Shown: one piece after another, positions 24,701 through 32,672 of the stretch | Layout of the letters: every line of letters begins with the position of its first letter | Numbering within the stretch: position 1 is the first letter of the stretch | Assembly (NCBI RefSeq): GCF_021531495.1 | Contig: NZ_JADYTY010000025.1 | Span: 1-32,728 of the forward strand | DNA: 32,728 nt | Source: Anaerovibrio lipolyticus | GTDB taxonomy: Bacteria > Bacillota > Negativicutes > Selenomonadales > Selenomonadaceae | Direction of reading: 5' to 3' | Notes under the pieces: model-generated | What the model was told of the DNA's origin: nothing | The model's database searches: none | What the model saw: the letters and a program-made list of their open reading frames with translations, nothing else | Position numbers and translations under genes: made by a program

Positions 24701-25602
24701 TTTATACAGTAACCTTCAATCCAGCCTTGGATTACATTGTCCGCTTAGACAGCTTTACCGCTGGAGAAATCAATAGAGTTAAATACGAGCAGGTTCTAGG
24801 AGGAGGCAAAGGGATTAACGTATCCATTGTCTTGAAAAATCTGGGCCATGACAGCACTGCCTTAGGCTTCCTAGCAGGCTTTACCGGCAAGGAAATCATC
24901 CGCCAGTTGGATGGCTTTGGCTGCCAAAGCGACTTCGTAGAACTGCCAGAAGGCTTCTCCCGCATTAATGTAAAGGTTAAGGCTGAAACCGAAACCGAAA
25001 TCAATGGTCAGGGACCTAGAATTACCCCAGAGGCTCAGGCAGAGCTTTTTGCCAAGCTGGACAAGCTTCAGGCCGGAGATACCCTGGTTCTGGCCGGCAG
25101 TATCCCCAATACCCTGCCAGATGATATCTATCAGCGTATTATGAGCCGTCTGGAAGGACGGAATATCAACATTGTAGTAGATGCCACCAAGCAGCTTCTT
25201 TTGAAGGTACTGCCCTACAAGCCATTTTTAATAAAGCCAAACAACCATGAATTAGGTGAAATGTTCGGCGTTGTTCTCAAGACCAAGGACGAAATTATCA
25301 CCCACGCCAAAAAGCTGCAGAAAATGGGTGCCCGCAATGTACTTATTTCCATGGCTGGTGACGGCGCCCTGCTGCTTACTGAGGAAGGAACAGTCTACGA
25401 AAGTGCTGCTCCAAATGGAACCTTGGTTAACTCCGTAGGTGCTGGAGATTCTATGGTAGCAGGCTTTATCTGCGGTTACAAGGAAACAGGCTCCCTGGAG
25501 GAAGCTTTTTACATGGGTGTAGCAACTGGCTCCGCCTCCGCCTTTTCCGAAAACCTGGCCACCAGGGCCGAAGCAGATGCTCTGCTAAAAACTATACACT
25601 AA
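24697..25602 (+). CDS. fruK: 1-phosphofructokinase
   Basis: The 301-residue PfkB-family kinase phosphorylates fructose 1-phosphate to fructose 1,6-bisphosphate. It starts MIYTVTFNPALDYIV, has LGGGKGINVSIVLKNLG at 34-50 and the catalytic GAGDSM at 248-253 (D251). VLAGSIPNTLPDDIY and KPNNHELGEMFG are typical of FruK/LacC. It overlaps fruR by four bases and is followed by fruA. The ribosome binding site is AGGTGAAAGAAA. Confidence 0.95.
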   Translation: MIYTVTFNPALDYIVRLDSFTAGEINRVKYEQVLGGGKGINVSIVLKNLGHDSTALGFLAGFTGKEIIRQLDGFGCQSDFVELPEGFSRINVKVKAETETEINGQGPRITPEAQAELFAKLDKLQAGDTLVLAGSIPNTLPDDIYQRIMSRLEGRNINIVVDATKQLLLKVLPYKPFLIKPNNHELGEMFGVVLKTKDEIITHAKKLQKMGARNVLISMAGDGALLLTEEGTVYESAAPNGTLVNSVGAGDSMVAGFICGYKETGSLEEAFYMGVATGSASAFSENLATRAEADALLKTIH

Positions 25603-25660
25603 AAGTGGTTAATATTTGAAGGAACCGGAGGGAAGCCGGTATCCAGAAAGGAAGAAAATT

Positions 25661-27550
25661 ATGCGTATTAGGGATTTATTAAGCAAGGAAAGCATTCAGC
25701 TGAATGCTGCTCCTGCCAGCAAAAATGAAATCATCAGCCAACTGGTTGATTTGATGGACAAGTCTGGCAAGATTGCCCACAAGGAACAGTATCTTAAGGA
25801 TGTTCTGGCTCGTGAGGACTCTGGCACCACTGGCCTTGGGGATGGCATTGCCACTCCTCATGCCAAAAGCTCTGGTGTGAAGGAAGCTGGTTTGGCTGCT
25901 ATTACCGTACCTGCTGGTACTGATTTTGATTCTATGGATGGTCTGCCATCCCGTCTGTTTTTCCTGATTGCCGCACCTGCCAACTCCAATGATACTCATT
26001 TGGAGCTTCTCAGCAAGCTGGCTGCCATGCTGATGGATCCAGACTTTGCCAATGCTTTGGTAGATGCCAAAACCGTAGATGAATTCTTTGCCCTGATTGA
26101 TGCCAAAGAAAAGGGAGAAACCATCAATACTACCGCTCCTGCCGCTCCAAAGGTAGATAGCACTCACAAAATTCTGGCTGTAACTGCCTGCCCTACCGGC
26201 ATTGCCCATACCTTTATGGCTGCTGAGTCCCTGGAACAGCATGCCAAGAAGCGGGGCATCTGGATTAAGGTAGAAACCAACGGCTCCGGCGGTGCCAAGA
26301 ATGTACTGACTCAGCAGGAAATCAAGGAAGCAGATTGCATCATTATTGCTGCTGATAAAAATGTAGAAATGGCTCGCTTTGATGGCAAGCCTGTTATCAA
26401 AACCAAGGTTGCCAACGGTATCAACAAAGCCGATGAACTTTTGGACAAGGCCCTTAGCGGCCAGGCTCCTATCTACCATCATGCTGGTGGTGCTGCAGCC
26501 TCCACTGCAGATGAGGGAGATAACGAGAGCGTTGGCCGTCAGATTTACAAGCATCTGATGAACGGTGTATCTCATATGCTGCCATTCGTTATCGGCGGTG
26601 GTATTCTTATCGCCTTGGCCTTCCTCTTTGATACCTTTGATCCAGCCAACCCAGGCAACTTCGGCTCCAATACTCCATTAGCCAAGTTCTTCAAGGATGT
26701 AGGCGGTGCCTCCTTTGGCTTTATGCTGCCAATCCTGTCTGGCTTTATTTCCATGAGTATTGCTGACCGTCCAGGTCTGGCTGTAGGCTTCGTAGGCGGT
26801 GCTATGGCAGCTTCTGGTGGCTCTGGCTTCCTGGGTGCTCTGCTGGCTGGCTTCGCCGGTGGTTATATCATCGTTCTCCTGCGCAAGGTCTTTAGTTGTT
26901 TGCCAGCTTCCTTAGAGGGCATCAAGCCTGTACTTATTTTCCCAGTATTAGGTATCTTCCTTATGGGCCTTCTGATGCAGTTTATTATTACTCCTCCTGT
27001 AGCTGGTATTAACGAATGGCTGATTGATACCCTGAAAGGTATGGACACCAGCTCCCGTGTCATGGTTGGCCTGATTATGGGCGGTATGATGTCTGTAGAT
27101 ATGGGCGGCCCTGTAAACAAGGCAGCCTATGTAACCGGTACCGGCCTGCTGGCGGGTGGCGAATTCGGTGTTATGGCAGCTGTTATGGCTGGTGGTATGG
27201 TTCCTCCAATTGCCATTGCTCTCTGCACCATGCTCTTTGGCAACCGCTTTACTGAAAGCGAGCGCAAATCTGGTATCACTACCTTTATCATGGGCCTGTC
27301 CTTCATTTCTGAGGGCGCAATTCCATTTGCTGCCGCAGATCCAATCAGAGTAATCCCATCTATGGTAGCCGGCTCTGCTGTTGCTGGTGCCCTGTCTATG
27401 GCCTTTGACTGCACTCTTAGAGCACCTCATGGCGGTATCTTCGTAGTACCTACCATTGGCAATCCGCTGATGTATCTGGCTGCTATCGCCGTTGGTTCTC
27501 TGGTTGGCTGCTTCATTCTGGGCATGCTGAAAAAACCAGCGAACAAATAA
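25661..27550 (+). CDS. fruA: PTS fructose-specific EIIABC
   Basis: The 629-residue phosphotransferase permease takes up fructose and delivers fructose 1-phosphate. The domain order is EIIA (about 1-145, phosphorylated His67 in GIATPHAKSS), EIIB (about 170-265, phosphorylated Cys177 in AVTACPTGIAHTFMAAE) and the membrane EIIC (about 295-629, beginning VSHMLPFVIGGGILIALAFL, with GPVNKAAY and FISEGAIPFAAADP). The ATG at 25661 follows AAAGGAAGAAAATT; a longer in-frame start at 25616 lacks support. It lies 58 bases after fruK and ends in a strong terminator. HPr-dependent phosphorylation is assumed from the family. Confidence 0.96.
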   Translation: MRIRDLLSKESIQLNAAPASKNEIISQLVDLMDKSGKIAHKEQYLKDVLAREDSGTTGLGDGIATPHAKSSGVKEAGLAAITVPAGTDFDSMDGLPSRLFFLIAAPANSNDTHLELLSKLAAMLMDPDFANALVDAKTVDEFFALIDAKEKGETINTTAPAAPKVDSTHKILAVTACPTGIAHTFMAAESLEQHAKKRGIWIKVETNGSGGAKNVLTQQEIKEADCIIIAADKNVEMARFDGKPVIKTKVANGINKADELLDKALSGQAPIYHHAGGAAASTADEGDNESVGRQIYKHLMNGVSHMLPFVIGGGILIALAFLFDTFDPANPGNFGSNTPLAKFFKDVGGASFGFMLPILSGFISMSIADRPGLAVGFVGGAMAASGGSGFLGALLAGFAGGYIIVLLRKVFSCLPASLEGIKPVLIFPVLGIFLMGLLMQFIITPPVAGINEWLIDTLKGMDTSSRVMVGLIMGGMMSVDMGGPVNKAAYVTGTGLLAGGEFGVMAAVMAGGMVPPIAIALCTMLFGNRFTESERKSGITTFIMGLSFISEGAIPFAAADPIRVIPSMVAGSAVAGALSMAFDCTLRAPHGGIFVVPTIGNPLMYLAAIAVGSLVGCFILGMLKKPANK

Positions 27551-27584
27551 TTTTGCCCTTCCATAATTCCAATTATTCCTATAC

Positions 27585-27633
27585 AAAAAAGAATCTCCCT
27601 TACTGCGGCAACGCACTGGGGAGATTCTTTTTT
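27585..27633 (+). terminator. Terminator of the fru operon
   Basis: AAAAAAGAATCTCCC (27585-27599) pairs with GGGAGATTCTTTTTT (27619-27633), a 15-base perfect stem with a T run; it could also work on the other strand. Confidence 0.88.
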
Positions 27634-27661
27634 ATTCTCTAAATAAAATATTCTATACAGC

Positions 27662-27688
27662 AAAAAGCCGTCCCTGAAATTCAGGGAC
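27662..27688 (-). terminator. Terminator of the UPF0756 gene
   Basis: GTCCCTGA (27670-27677) and TCAGGGAC (27681-27688) form a perfect hairpin followed on the minus strand by GGCTTTTTG. It lies 58 bases past the stop. Confidence 0.8.
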
Positions 27689-27745
27689 GACTCCTTGTGT
27701 TAATGTTAAGTTAGGTTGATATTTATCTTTTTCATATCCATATTT

Positions 27746-28201
27746 TCAAGACAATTTCTGCCAGATGGTCATTACCACATACACTACGCCAGAGGCGATT
27801 AATGGCCCTACTGGAATACCCCGAAAGAAGAATACACCTATCATAGTACCGATAATCAAGGCTGTAGCCACCTCTGGCGAGGCTTTCATATAATCTACTC
27901 CCAGATAGCCAAAAATTGCCACACCGGCACCTACAATCAAGGAAACAATGCCTACTGGACTCTGGAAGCAATGCAGGATATCCGCCCAGGTAATCTTCCC
28001 TGTGGCAATAGGCACAAAAATCGCCGCCGTCAGCAAAATAATCCCCCAGGTAATGCCCTTGTCACCCAATACATCTATAACCTGATTCAGCCCCAACACC
28101 TTCAGCAAGATAACTGCTCCAGCCGCATAGGCCACCGACATATTATGTCCCACTACGCCACAAATCAAAATTGCCAGCATAATTATATATTCCTGTCCCA
28201 C
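27746..28201 (-). CDS. UPF0756 (DUF441) membrane protein
   Basis: The 151-residue protein has four expected membrane segments and matches the YeaL/UPF0756 family. Family marks are GHNMSVAYAAG near 19-29, GITWGIILLTAAIFVPIATGKIT with PIATG, and RGIPVGPLIASGVVYV near the C-terminus, which matches the RGVPVGPLIAAG end of YeaL. The start is GTG 28201, which gives the family's N-terminal length; a further ATG at 28180 has a better AGGA but would shorten the first segment. The function of the family is unknown. It is preceded by a structured leader of about 170 bases with a strong extended -10 promoter. Confidence 0.85.
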   Translation of the reverse strand: MGQEYIIMLAILICGVVGHNMSVAYAAGAVILLKVLGLNQVIDVLGDKGITWGIILLTAAIFVPIATGKITWADILHCFQSPVGIVSLIVGAGVAIFGYLGVDYMKASPEVATALIIGTMIGVFFFRGIPVGPLIASGVVYVVMTIWQKLS

Positions 28202-28276
28202 TTATATACAGCGCCTCATTTCTTCACAATCCAAAAACTTCTTTGCTTACATACAAAAAAATGCTGTAATGAAAAC

Positions 28277-28368
28277 AAGAGGAGCACCGATAGACGGTTG
28301 CCCCAAAGAACAAAAACGAAATTGTAAGAACTCCGCCTTTACTCGTCCAAAGCCAAGGCGGTTTTCTT
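28277..28368 (+). ncRNA. Candidate small RNA, antisense to the UPF0756 leader
   Basis: The plus strand holds a 5' hairpin (28281-28304, GGAGCACCG pairing with CGGTTGCCCC), a linker, and a GC-rich hairpin (CCGCCTT 28333-28339 with AAGGCGG 28355-28361) followed by TTTTCTT, an intrinsic terminator with no plus-strand gene before it. A weak promoter with TG-extended -10 (TTGCTT 28243, TGTAAT 28265) precedes it, lacking the key A of the -10 box. Alternatively only the minus-strand leader is real and these hairpins are its fold. I match it to no known RNA family. Confidence 0.35.
28333..28368 (+). terminator. Plus-strand intrinsic terminator in the UPF0756 leader region
   Basis: A seven-base GC-rich stem (CCGCCTT/AAGGCGG) with a 15-base loop is followed by TTTTCTT. 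No plus-strand coding sequence ends here, so it implies a short non-coding transcript. Confidence 0.55.
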
Positions 28369-28382
28369 ATGCCTTGATTGCT

Positions 28383-28411
28383 ATTATAGCATATATGTCC
28401 TTATCTGCAAA
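28383..28411 (-). promoter_or_regulatory. Extended -10 promoter of the UPF0756 gene
   Basis: On the minus strand, TTTGCA (28411-28406), 17 bases, then TGC-TATAAT (-10 at 28388-28383). It is a near-consensus promoter that starts near 28376 and gives a leader of about 175 bases. Confidence 0.75.
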
Positions 28412-28422
28412 TCAAAACACCC

Positions 28423-28457
28423 AAAAGACTGGCATTGTACTACAACGCCAGTCTTTA
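28423..28457. terminator. Terminator after the alcohol dehydrogenase gene
   Basis: AAAGACTGGC (28424-28433) pairs perfectly with GCCAGTCTTT (28447-28456) around a 13-base loop, 13 bases after the stop on the minus strand. T-rich sequence follows on both sides. Confidence 0.75.
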
Positions 28458-28469
28458 TTTTTTACTTAC

Positions 28470-29654
28470 TTATCTATTGGCCAGCTTGTAAATAGCCAAA
28501 GCATTTTCATAGTCTATTGGCCGGAAGGTGGCTACCTTCTTGGTACCATTAGCAGTACACATATTAGCCAAATACTCCAGCACAGACTCATCCTGTACCC
28601 CGATTTCAGATTCAGAGAAGCAAGTTGGCAATCCCAGCTCCTTTTTGAAGAATTCCTCATTCATGCGGATGCCGGCTCTGGCTCTTTCCTCCACAGTACC
28701 GGAATTAACCCCCCAAACCTTTTCTGCATATTGGGCAAAACGCTCCGGTCTGTCCATATATACATGTTTAGCCCAAGCAGGCCACATAATAGTCAAGGAA
28801 GCACCATGAGTAATATTGAATTTACCACTTAGCTCATGGCCCAGCTTGTGAGCTGCAAAATCCATAGTTCTTCCCAAGCCAGTAAAGCCAGTATGGGACA
28901 CACTGCCACACCACATGAGCTCGCTCATGGCCTCATAGTCCTTGCGGTTAGCCAAGGCCTTGCGGCCGAACTTCATCACGTTCTTAATCAATTCCTCAGC
29001 CACTCTATCGGTAAAATTATTGCCCTCAGTATGAGTCATATACCGCTCCAAGGTATGCATAATAATATCTGCGGTACCACAGGCAATCTGATAAGGAGGC
29101 AAAGTATAGGTCAGCTCCGGATTCATAATAGCAAATTTAGGCCGATTCAAATCCGTATTGGTACCACATTTCTTGCCTATTTCATCATTGGTCAGCACCG
29201 CAGAATTACTGGTTTCACTGCCTGCGGCAGAAATGGTCAGCACTGCTCCCACTGGAGTTGTCTTGGTAATAGGCTGTCTGCCACTCCAATATTCCCAAAT
29301 ATCCACATCTGGAGTTGCAATACCATGAGCAATAGCCTTAGCTGTATCCAGCACACTGCCGCCGCCTACCCCCAGTATAAAATCTGCCTTGAAATCCAAA
29401 GCCTGCTGAATACCCTCTCTAGCCTTGGACATCAAGGGATTTGGCTGTACTCCACCCATAGAGTCATAAGGCATTCCCGCAGCCTCCAGCTGATTCTGCA
29501 ATCTGCCCAGCAAACCGCTTCTTACCACGCTGCCGCCACCATAGACAATAAATACCCTGCTTCCTCCATGCTTCATAATTTTATCTGCAGTCTTGCTTTC
29601 AGCCCCCTTGCCAAAAACAATCTCTGTCGGACTATAATATTCAAAACTCTGCAT
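28470..29654 (-). CDS. Iron-containing alcohol dehydrogenase (YqhD/BdhA-like)
   Basis: The 394-residue group III alcohol dehydrogenase reduces aldehydes with NAD(P)H. The cofactor motif GVGGGSVLDTAKAIA lies at 95-109, with the GGGS at 97-100. The metal ligands are D196, H200, H269 and H283, placed two residues later than in E. coli YqhD. It is therefore closer to YqhD/butanol dehydrogenase BdhA than to AdhE or FucO. The residue after GGG is Ser, and MGGVQPNP at 66-73 near the cofactor fits NADPH use, though this is not decisive. ATG 29654 follows AGGAGGGATTCTT. It is a single-gene unit with its own promoter, an inverted repeat in the leader and a terminator, which points to independent control, perhaps by redox or aldehyde stress. 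Confidence 0.93.
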   Translation of the reverse strand: MQSFEYYSPTEIVFGKGAESKTADKIMKHGGSRVFIVYGGGSVVRSGLLGRLQNQLEAAGMPYDSMGGVQPNPLMSKAREGIQQALDFKADFILGVGGGSVLDTAKAIAHGIATPDVDIWEYWSGRQPITKTTPVGAVLTISAAGSETSNSAVLTNDEIGKKCGTNTDLNRPKFAIMNPELTYTLPPYQIACGTADIIMHTLERYMTHTEGNNFTDRVAEELIKNVMKFGRKALANRKDYEAMSELMWCGSVSHTGFTGLGRTMDFAAHKLGHELSGKFNITHGASLTIMWPAWAKHVYMDRPERFAQYAEKVWGVNSGTVEERARAGIRMNEEFFKKELGLPTCFSESEIGVQDESVLEYLANMCTANGTKKVATFRPIDYENALAIYKLANR

Positions 29655-29696
29655 AAGAATCCCTCCTGCTATTAAATTGCATTACCTATCAAGGAC

Positions 29697-29731
29697 TTGT
29701 ATCTGGTCATCTACCTCATTGCCAGATACAA
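29697..29731. promoter_or_regulatory. Perfect inverted repeat in the leader of the alcohol dehydrogenase gene
   Basis: TTGTATCTGG (29697-29706) and CCAGATACAA (29722-29731) are perfect 10-base arms 15 bases apart, about 15-50 bases after the predicted start near 29746. The promoter's own -10 lies in TTGTGATACAA, itself a near-palindrome sharing the GATACAA sequence. It is an operator candidate or an RNA hairpin. Confidence 0.5.
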
Positions 29732-29752
29732 ATCCTCCATTCATATACTCTG

Positions 29753-29761
29753 ATTGTATCA
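29753..29761 (-). promoter_or_regulatory. Extended -10 element of the alcohol dehydrogenase gene
   Basis: TGATACAAT on the minus strand is a TGn-extended -10 (TACAAT at 29758-29753). No good -35 box is seen 17 bases upstream, which suits an extended -10 or an activator-dependent promoter. Confidence 0.45.
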
Positions 29762-29803
29762 CAAATTAAGCTAAAATAATAGATTATTTTTTATTGTTTA
29801 TAC

Positions 29804-29862
29804 AAAAATAAAAACCACGGCAAACTGGCTCTACAGTCCAACTTGTCGTGGTATTTTTATTT
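29804..29862. terminator. Terminator of the rpiB-glyA-upp unit
   Basis: ACCACGGCAA (29814-29823) pairs with TTGTCGTGGT (29843-29852) with one mismatch, flanked by A and T runs that give U tails in both directions. It lies about 42 bases past the upp stop. Confidence 0.8.
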
Positions 29863-29893
29863 CCTAGGTTATGCCAAGATATTTTTGTACTAA

Positions 29894-30532
29894 TTAAAGA
29901 GTACCAAAGATACGGTCACCAGCATCTCCCAGACCTGGTACGATATAGCCATGCTCGTTCAGCTTTTCATCTACAGCGGCTACATATACAGGTACATCAG
30001 GATGCTCATCGTTAATAACCTTTACCCCCTCTGGAGCAGCTACCAGGCACATGAGAATCAGCTTCTTGGCCCCCTTCTCTTTCAGCATGGTAATAGCTGC
30101 AGCAGCAGAACCACCTGTAGCCAGCATAGGATCTACCACCAGCATAGTACGCTCTGCAATATCGCTAGGCATCTTGCAGTAGTATTCCACTGGCTTTAGA
30201 GTCTCAGGATCACGATAAAGACCAATGTGACCAATCTTAGCTGCAGGAATCATATTTACCACACCGCTCTGCAGCCCCAGGCCTGCCCGGAGAATAGGCA
30301 CTACGCATACCTTGCGGGTATCAGCCAGCTCCTTGCCTACGCACTTAGACACTGGAGTTTCAATCTCCACATCCTTCAGAGGAAAATCTCTAGTGATTTC
30401 GTAGGTCATCAGCATGCTGATTTCCTCCAACAGCTCACGAAAATCCTTGGTTCCTGTAGTCTTTTTACGCATCATGGTCAGCTTGTGCTGAATCAATGGA
30501 TGGTCAATAACATTTACTTTCAAATCAGACAT
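29894..30532 (-). CDS. upp: Uracil phosphoribosyltransferase
   Basis: The 212-residue pyrimidine-salvage enzyme makes UMP from uracil and [24 protein letters not shown] at 78-97 and the PRPP-binding [11 protein letters not shown] at 133-143 are present, with [12 protein letters not shown] at the C-terminus holding the uracil-binding loop. Two ATGs are adjacent; the second (30532) has the better spacing from AAAGGAG. It is the last gene of rpiB-glyA-upp, 29 bases after glyA, an arrangement seen in many Firmicutes. Confidence 0.97.
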   Translation of the reverse strand: MSDLKVNVIDHPLIQHKLTMMRKKTTGTKDFRELLEEISMLMTYEITRDFPLKDVEIETPVSKCVGKELADTRKVCVVPILRAGLGLQSGVVNMIPAAKIGHIGLYRDPETLKPVEYYCKMPSDIAERTMLVVDPMLATGGSAAAAITMLKEKGAKKLILMCLVAAPEGVKVINDEHPDVPVYVAAVDEKLNEHGYIVPGLGDAGDRIFGTL

Positions 30533-30561
30533 CATATACTCCTTTTACCCCTAGTAGGAAA

Positions 30562-31809
30562 TTACTCGTAGAGAGGATATTTTGCACAGAGAGCAGCCAC
30601 ACGCTGGCTGGCTTCCTTACGCGCCCCCTCATCCTCTGGATTATCCAATACCAGAGCAATAATATTTGCAACCTCTACCATATCCTCCTCCTTGAAGCCA
30701 CGAGTGGTCAAGGCTGGAGAGCCCAAGCGAATACCGCTGGTTACAAATGGGCTGAGCTTCTCAAATGGAATAGTATTCTTATTGGCAGTAATACCTACCT
30801 CATCCAGCAAGTTCTGAGCCAGCTTGCCGGTAATATTCTTGCTGGTCAAATCCACCAGCATCAGATGGTTGTCAGTACCGCCGGAAACAATGCGGAAGCC
30901 ATCTGCCTGGAGAGTATCAGCCAAAACCTTTGCATTCTTCACAATCTGCTGAGCATATGCCTTGAATTCTGGAGACAAAGCCTCCTTCAAGGCAACAGCC
31001 TTAGCAGCAATAACATGCATCAAAGGACCACCCTGAATGCCAGGGAAAATAGCCTTGTTGAACTGCTTGCCAAACTCCTCATCCTTGCAGAGAATCAAAC
31101 CGCCACGAGGACCGCGGAGAGTCTTATGAGTAGTAGTAGTAACTACATCAGCATATGGAACTGGGCTTGGATGCAGGCCGGCAGCTACTAAACCAGCAAT
31201 ATGAGCCATATCCACCATGAGATATGCACCTACAGAGTGGGCAATCTCAGCCATACGCTGAAAATCAATAGTTCTAGCATAGGCAGAGGCACCAGCTACG
31301 ATCAGCTTTGGCTTGCACTCATTGGCAATTCTTTGAATCTCATCATAATCCAGCATCTCGGTCTTTTCGCTAACACCATATGGCACGATTTTGAAGTATT
31401 TACCAGACATATTAACAGGTGAGCCATGAGTCAAATGTCCGCCATCAGTCAGGTTCATACCCATAACAGTATCACCAGGAGTCAACAGGGCAAAGAACAC
31501 TGCCATATTGGCCTGGGCACCAGAATGAGGCTGTACATTGGCATAGCCTGCACCAAAGAGCTCCTTGGCTCTATCAATAGCCAGCTGCTCTACCACATCT
31601 ACGTATTCGCAGCCACCATAATAACGCTTACCTGGATAGCCCTCTGCATATTTATTGGTGAGGACACTGCCCTGAGCAGCCATAACAGCCTTGCTGACAA
31701 TATTCTCAGAAGCAATCAGCTCCAGCTTGTTTCTCTGACGATTCAGCTCCTGGTCAATTGCTTTGGAAACCTCTGGATCTACAGTGTTCAAATCATTCAT
31801 CAATGCCAT
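30562..31809 (-). CDS. glyA: Serine hydroxymethyltransferase
   Basis: The 415-residue PLP enzyme interconverts serine and glycine and supplies one-carbon units to tetrahydrofolate. [39 protein letters not shown] and the PLP-binding [17 protein letters not shown] with Lys229 (the same number as in E. coli) are seen. ATG 31809 lies behind AGGAGGTATTTGT, an excellent site. It follows rpiB by 57 bases. Confidence 0.97.
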   Translation of the reverse strand: MALMNDLNTVDPEVSKAIDQELNRQRNKLELIASENIVSKAVMAAQGSVLTNKYAEGYPGKRYYGGCEYVDVVEQLAIDRAKELFGAGYANVQPHSGAQANMAVFFALLTPGDTVMGMNLTDGGHLTHGSPVNMSGKYFKIVPYGVSEKTEMLDYDEIQRIANECKPKLIVAGASAYARTIDFQRMAEIAHSVGAYLMVDMAHIAGLVAAGLHPSPVPYADVVTTTTHKTLRGPRGGLILCKDEEFGKQFNKAIFPGIQGGPLMHVIAAKAVALKEALSPEFKAYAQQIVKNAKVLADTLQADGFRIVSGGTDNHLMLVDLTSKNITGKLAQNLLDEVGITANKNTIPFEKLSPFVTSGIRLGSPALTTRGFKEEDMVEVANIIALVLDNPEDEGARKEASQRVAALCAKYPLYE

Positions 31810-31866
31810 ACAAATACCTCCTGATACTTTTAACCAAATGAGAAAAATGCTTAAATATAGCTTAGC

Positions 31867-32313
31867 TTATTTCTCAGCCAAAGCCATCATCTTGTCAATG
31901 CGACGCTGATGGCGCTCATCATGGGAAAATTCAGTAGTAACCCAGGTGCGGACAATCTCGCCGGCAGGGCCAAAACCGATTACCCGGCCACCCATAGCCA
32001 GCACATTTGCATCATTGTGCTCTCTGGACATACGAGCAGAGAAAACATCATGACACAGTGCAGCACGGATACCCTTTACCTTGTTAGCAGCAATGGAAAT
32101 ACCCAAGCCAGTACCGCAGAGCAGAATACCTCTGTCTGCTTCCCCAGCAGTAATCTTGCCACAAACCTTCTCGGCAATGTCTGGATAATCTACAGAAGCC
32201 TCTGTATATGTACCCATATCCTCTACTTGAATATCATCAAATTCTGCCAAAACCTTTTTTACTGCTTCCTTCAGCTCCAAGGCGCCGTGATCACAACCAA
32301 TAACCAATTTCAC
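31867..32313 (-). CDS. rpiB: Ribose-5-phosphate isomerase B
   Basis: The 148-residue RpiB/LacAB-type isomerase interconverts ribose 5-phosphate and ribulose 5-phosphate. GCDHGALELK at 6-15, DYPDIAEKVC at 42-51, ILLCGTGLGISIAANK at 63-78 with the catalytic Cys66, CHDVFSARMSREHNDANVLAMGGR at 87-110 are present. The start is GTG 32313, about 10 bases after AAGGGAG, giving the family's usual length; the longer open frame to 32385 runs into the promoter region. It heads rpiB-glyA-upp. Confidence 0.95.
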   Translation of the reverse strand: MKLVIGCDHGALELKEAVKKVLAEFDDIQVEDMGTYTEASVDYPDIAEKVCGKITAGEADRGILLCGTGLGISIAANKVKGIRAALCHDVFSARMSREHNDANVLAMGGRVIGFGPAGEIVRTWVTTEFSHDERHQRRIDKMMALAEK

Positions 32314-32356
32314 TAGAATAGCTCCCTTCCATTTAGCAAATATCACATTCTTATAT

Positions 32357-32365
32357 ATTTTATCA
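32357..32365 (-). promoter_or_regulatory. Extended -10 promoter candidate of rpiB
   Basis: TGATAAAAT on the minus strand (-10 TAAAAT at 32362-32357). No clear -35 box. The start would be near 32350, about 37 bases before the GTG. Confidence 0.4.
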
Positions 32366-32457
32366 TATAGAAGCAAAACCTGCATAAAAATTTAGGTAAG
32401 GGCATAACTTTCACCATAAATATTGGAACATTGACTGACAAAAGTGACCATAAAACA

Positions 32458-32490
32458 AAAAGAGGCTATCTTAATTCAGATAACCTCTTT
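32458..32490 (-). terminator. Terminator of the rRNA operon
   Basis: AAAGAGG(C)TATCT (32459-32471) pairs with AGATA(A)CCTCTTT (32478-32490) with one mismatch, followed on the minus strand by TTTTTGTTTTA. It lies just after the 5S rRNA. Confidence 0.85.
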
Positions 32491-32493
32491 GTA

Positions 32494-32608
32494 ACCGGCG
32501 ATTTTCTATCCTCCCAGCTCGTCTCCAAGCAAGTACTTTCGACGTTTATGTGCTTAACTACTGTGTTCGGAATGGGAACAGGTGGAACCACATAGCCAAC
32601 ATCACCGG
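32494..32608 (-). rRNA. rrf: 5S ribosomal RNA
   Basis: The gene is about 115 bases. The 5' end CCGGTGAT pairs with the 3' end ATCGCCGG to form helix I. The internal sequence CACCTGTTCCCATTCCGAAC, followed by AGTAGTTAAGC, and the GGAGAC and GCTGGGAGGATAG stretches are conserved 5S marks. Ends are placed from the pairing and could shift by a few bases. Confidence 0.93.
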
Positions 32609-32672
32609 ATTATTTAATTGTACTGATGTACAATCAAAACTTCACAGAAACAATTCCTGACATTAGGACTTG

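Noticed and set aside
26948-27616. 222-codon open frame on the minus strand
   Set aside because: Antisense to the EIIC domain of fruA; composition shadows the other strand.
28269-28832. Plus-strand open frame starting in the UPF0756 leader
   Set aside because: It runs into the antisense of the alcohol dehydrogenase and has no good ribosome binding site; the start region is better explained as non-coding RNA.
29697-29761. Rex operator at the alcohol dehydrogenase
   Set aside because: The Rex consensus TTGTGA-N6-TCACAA is not met by the inverted repeat arms.
32609-32672. tRNA gene in the 23S-5S spacer
   Set aside because: The spacer is only about 64 bases and has no cloverleaf or T-loop sequence.
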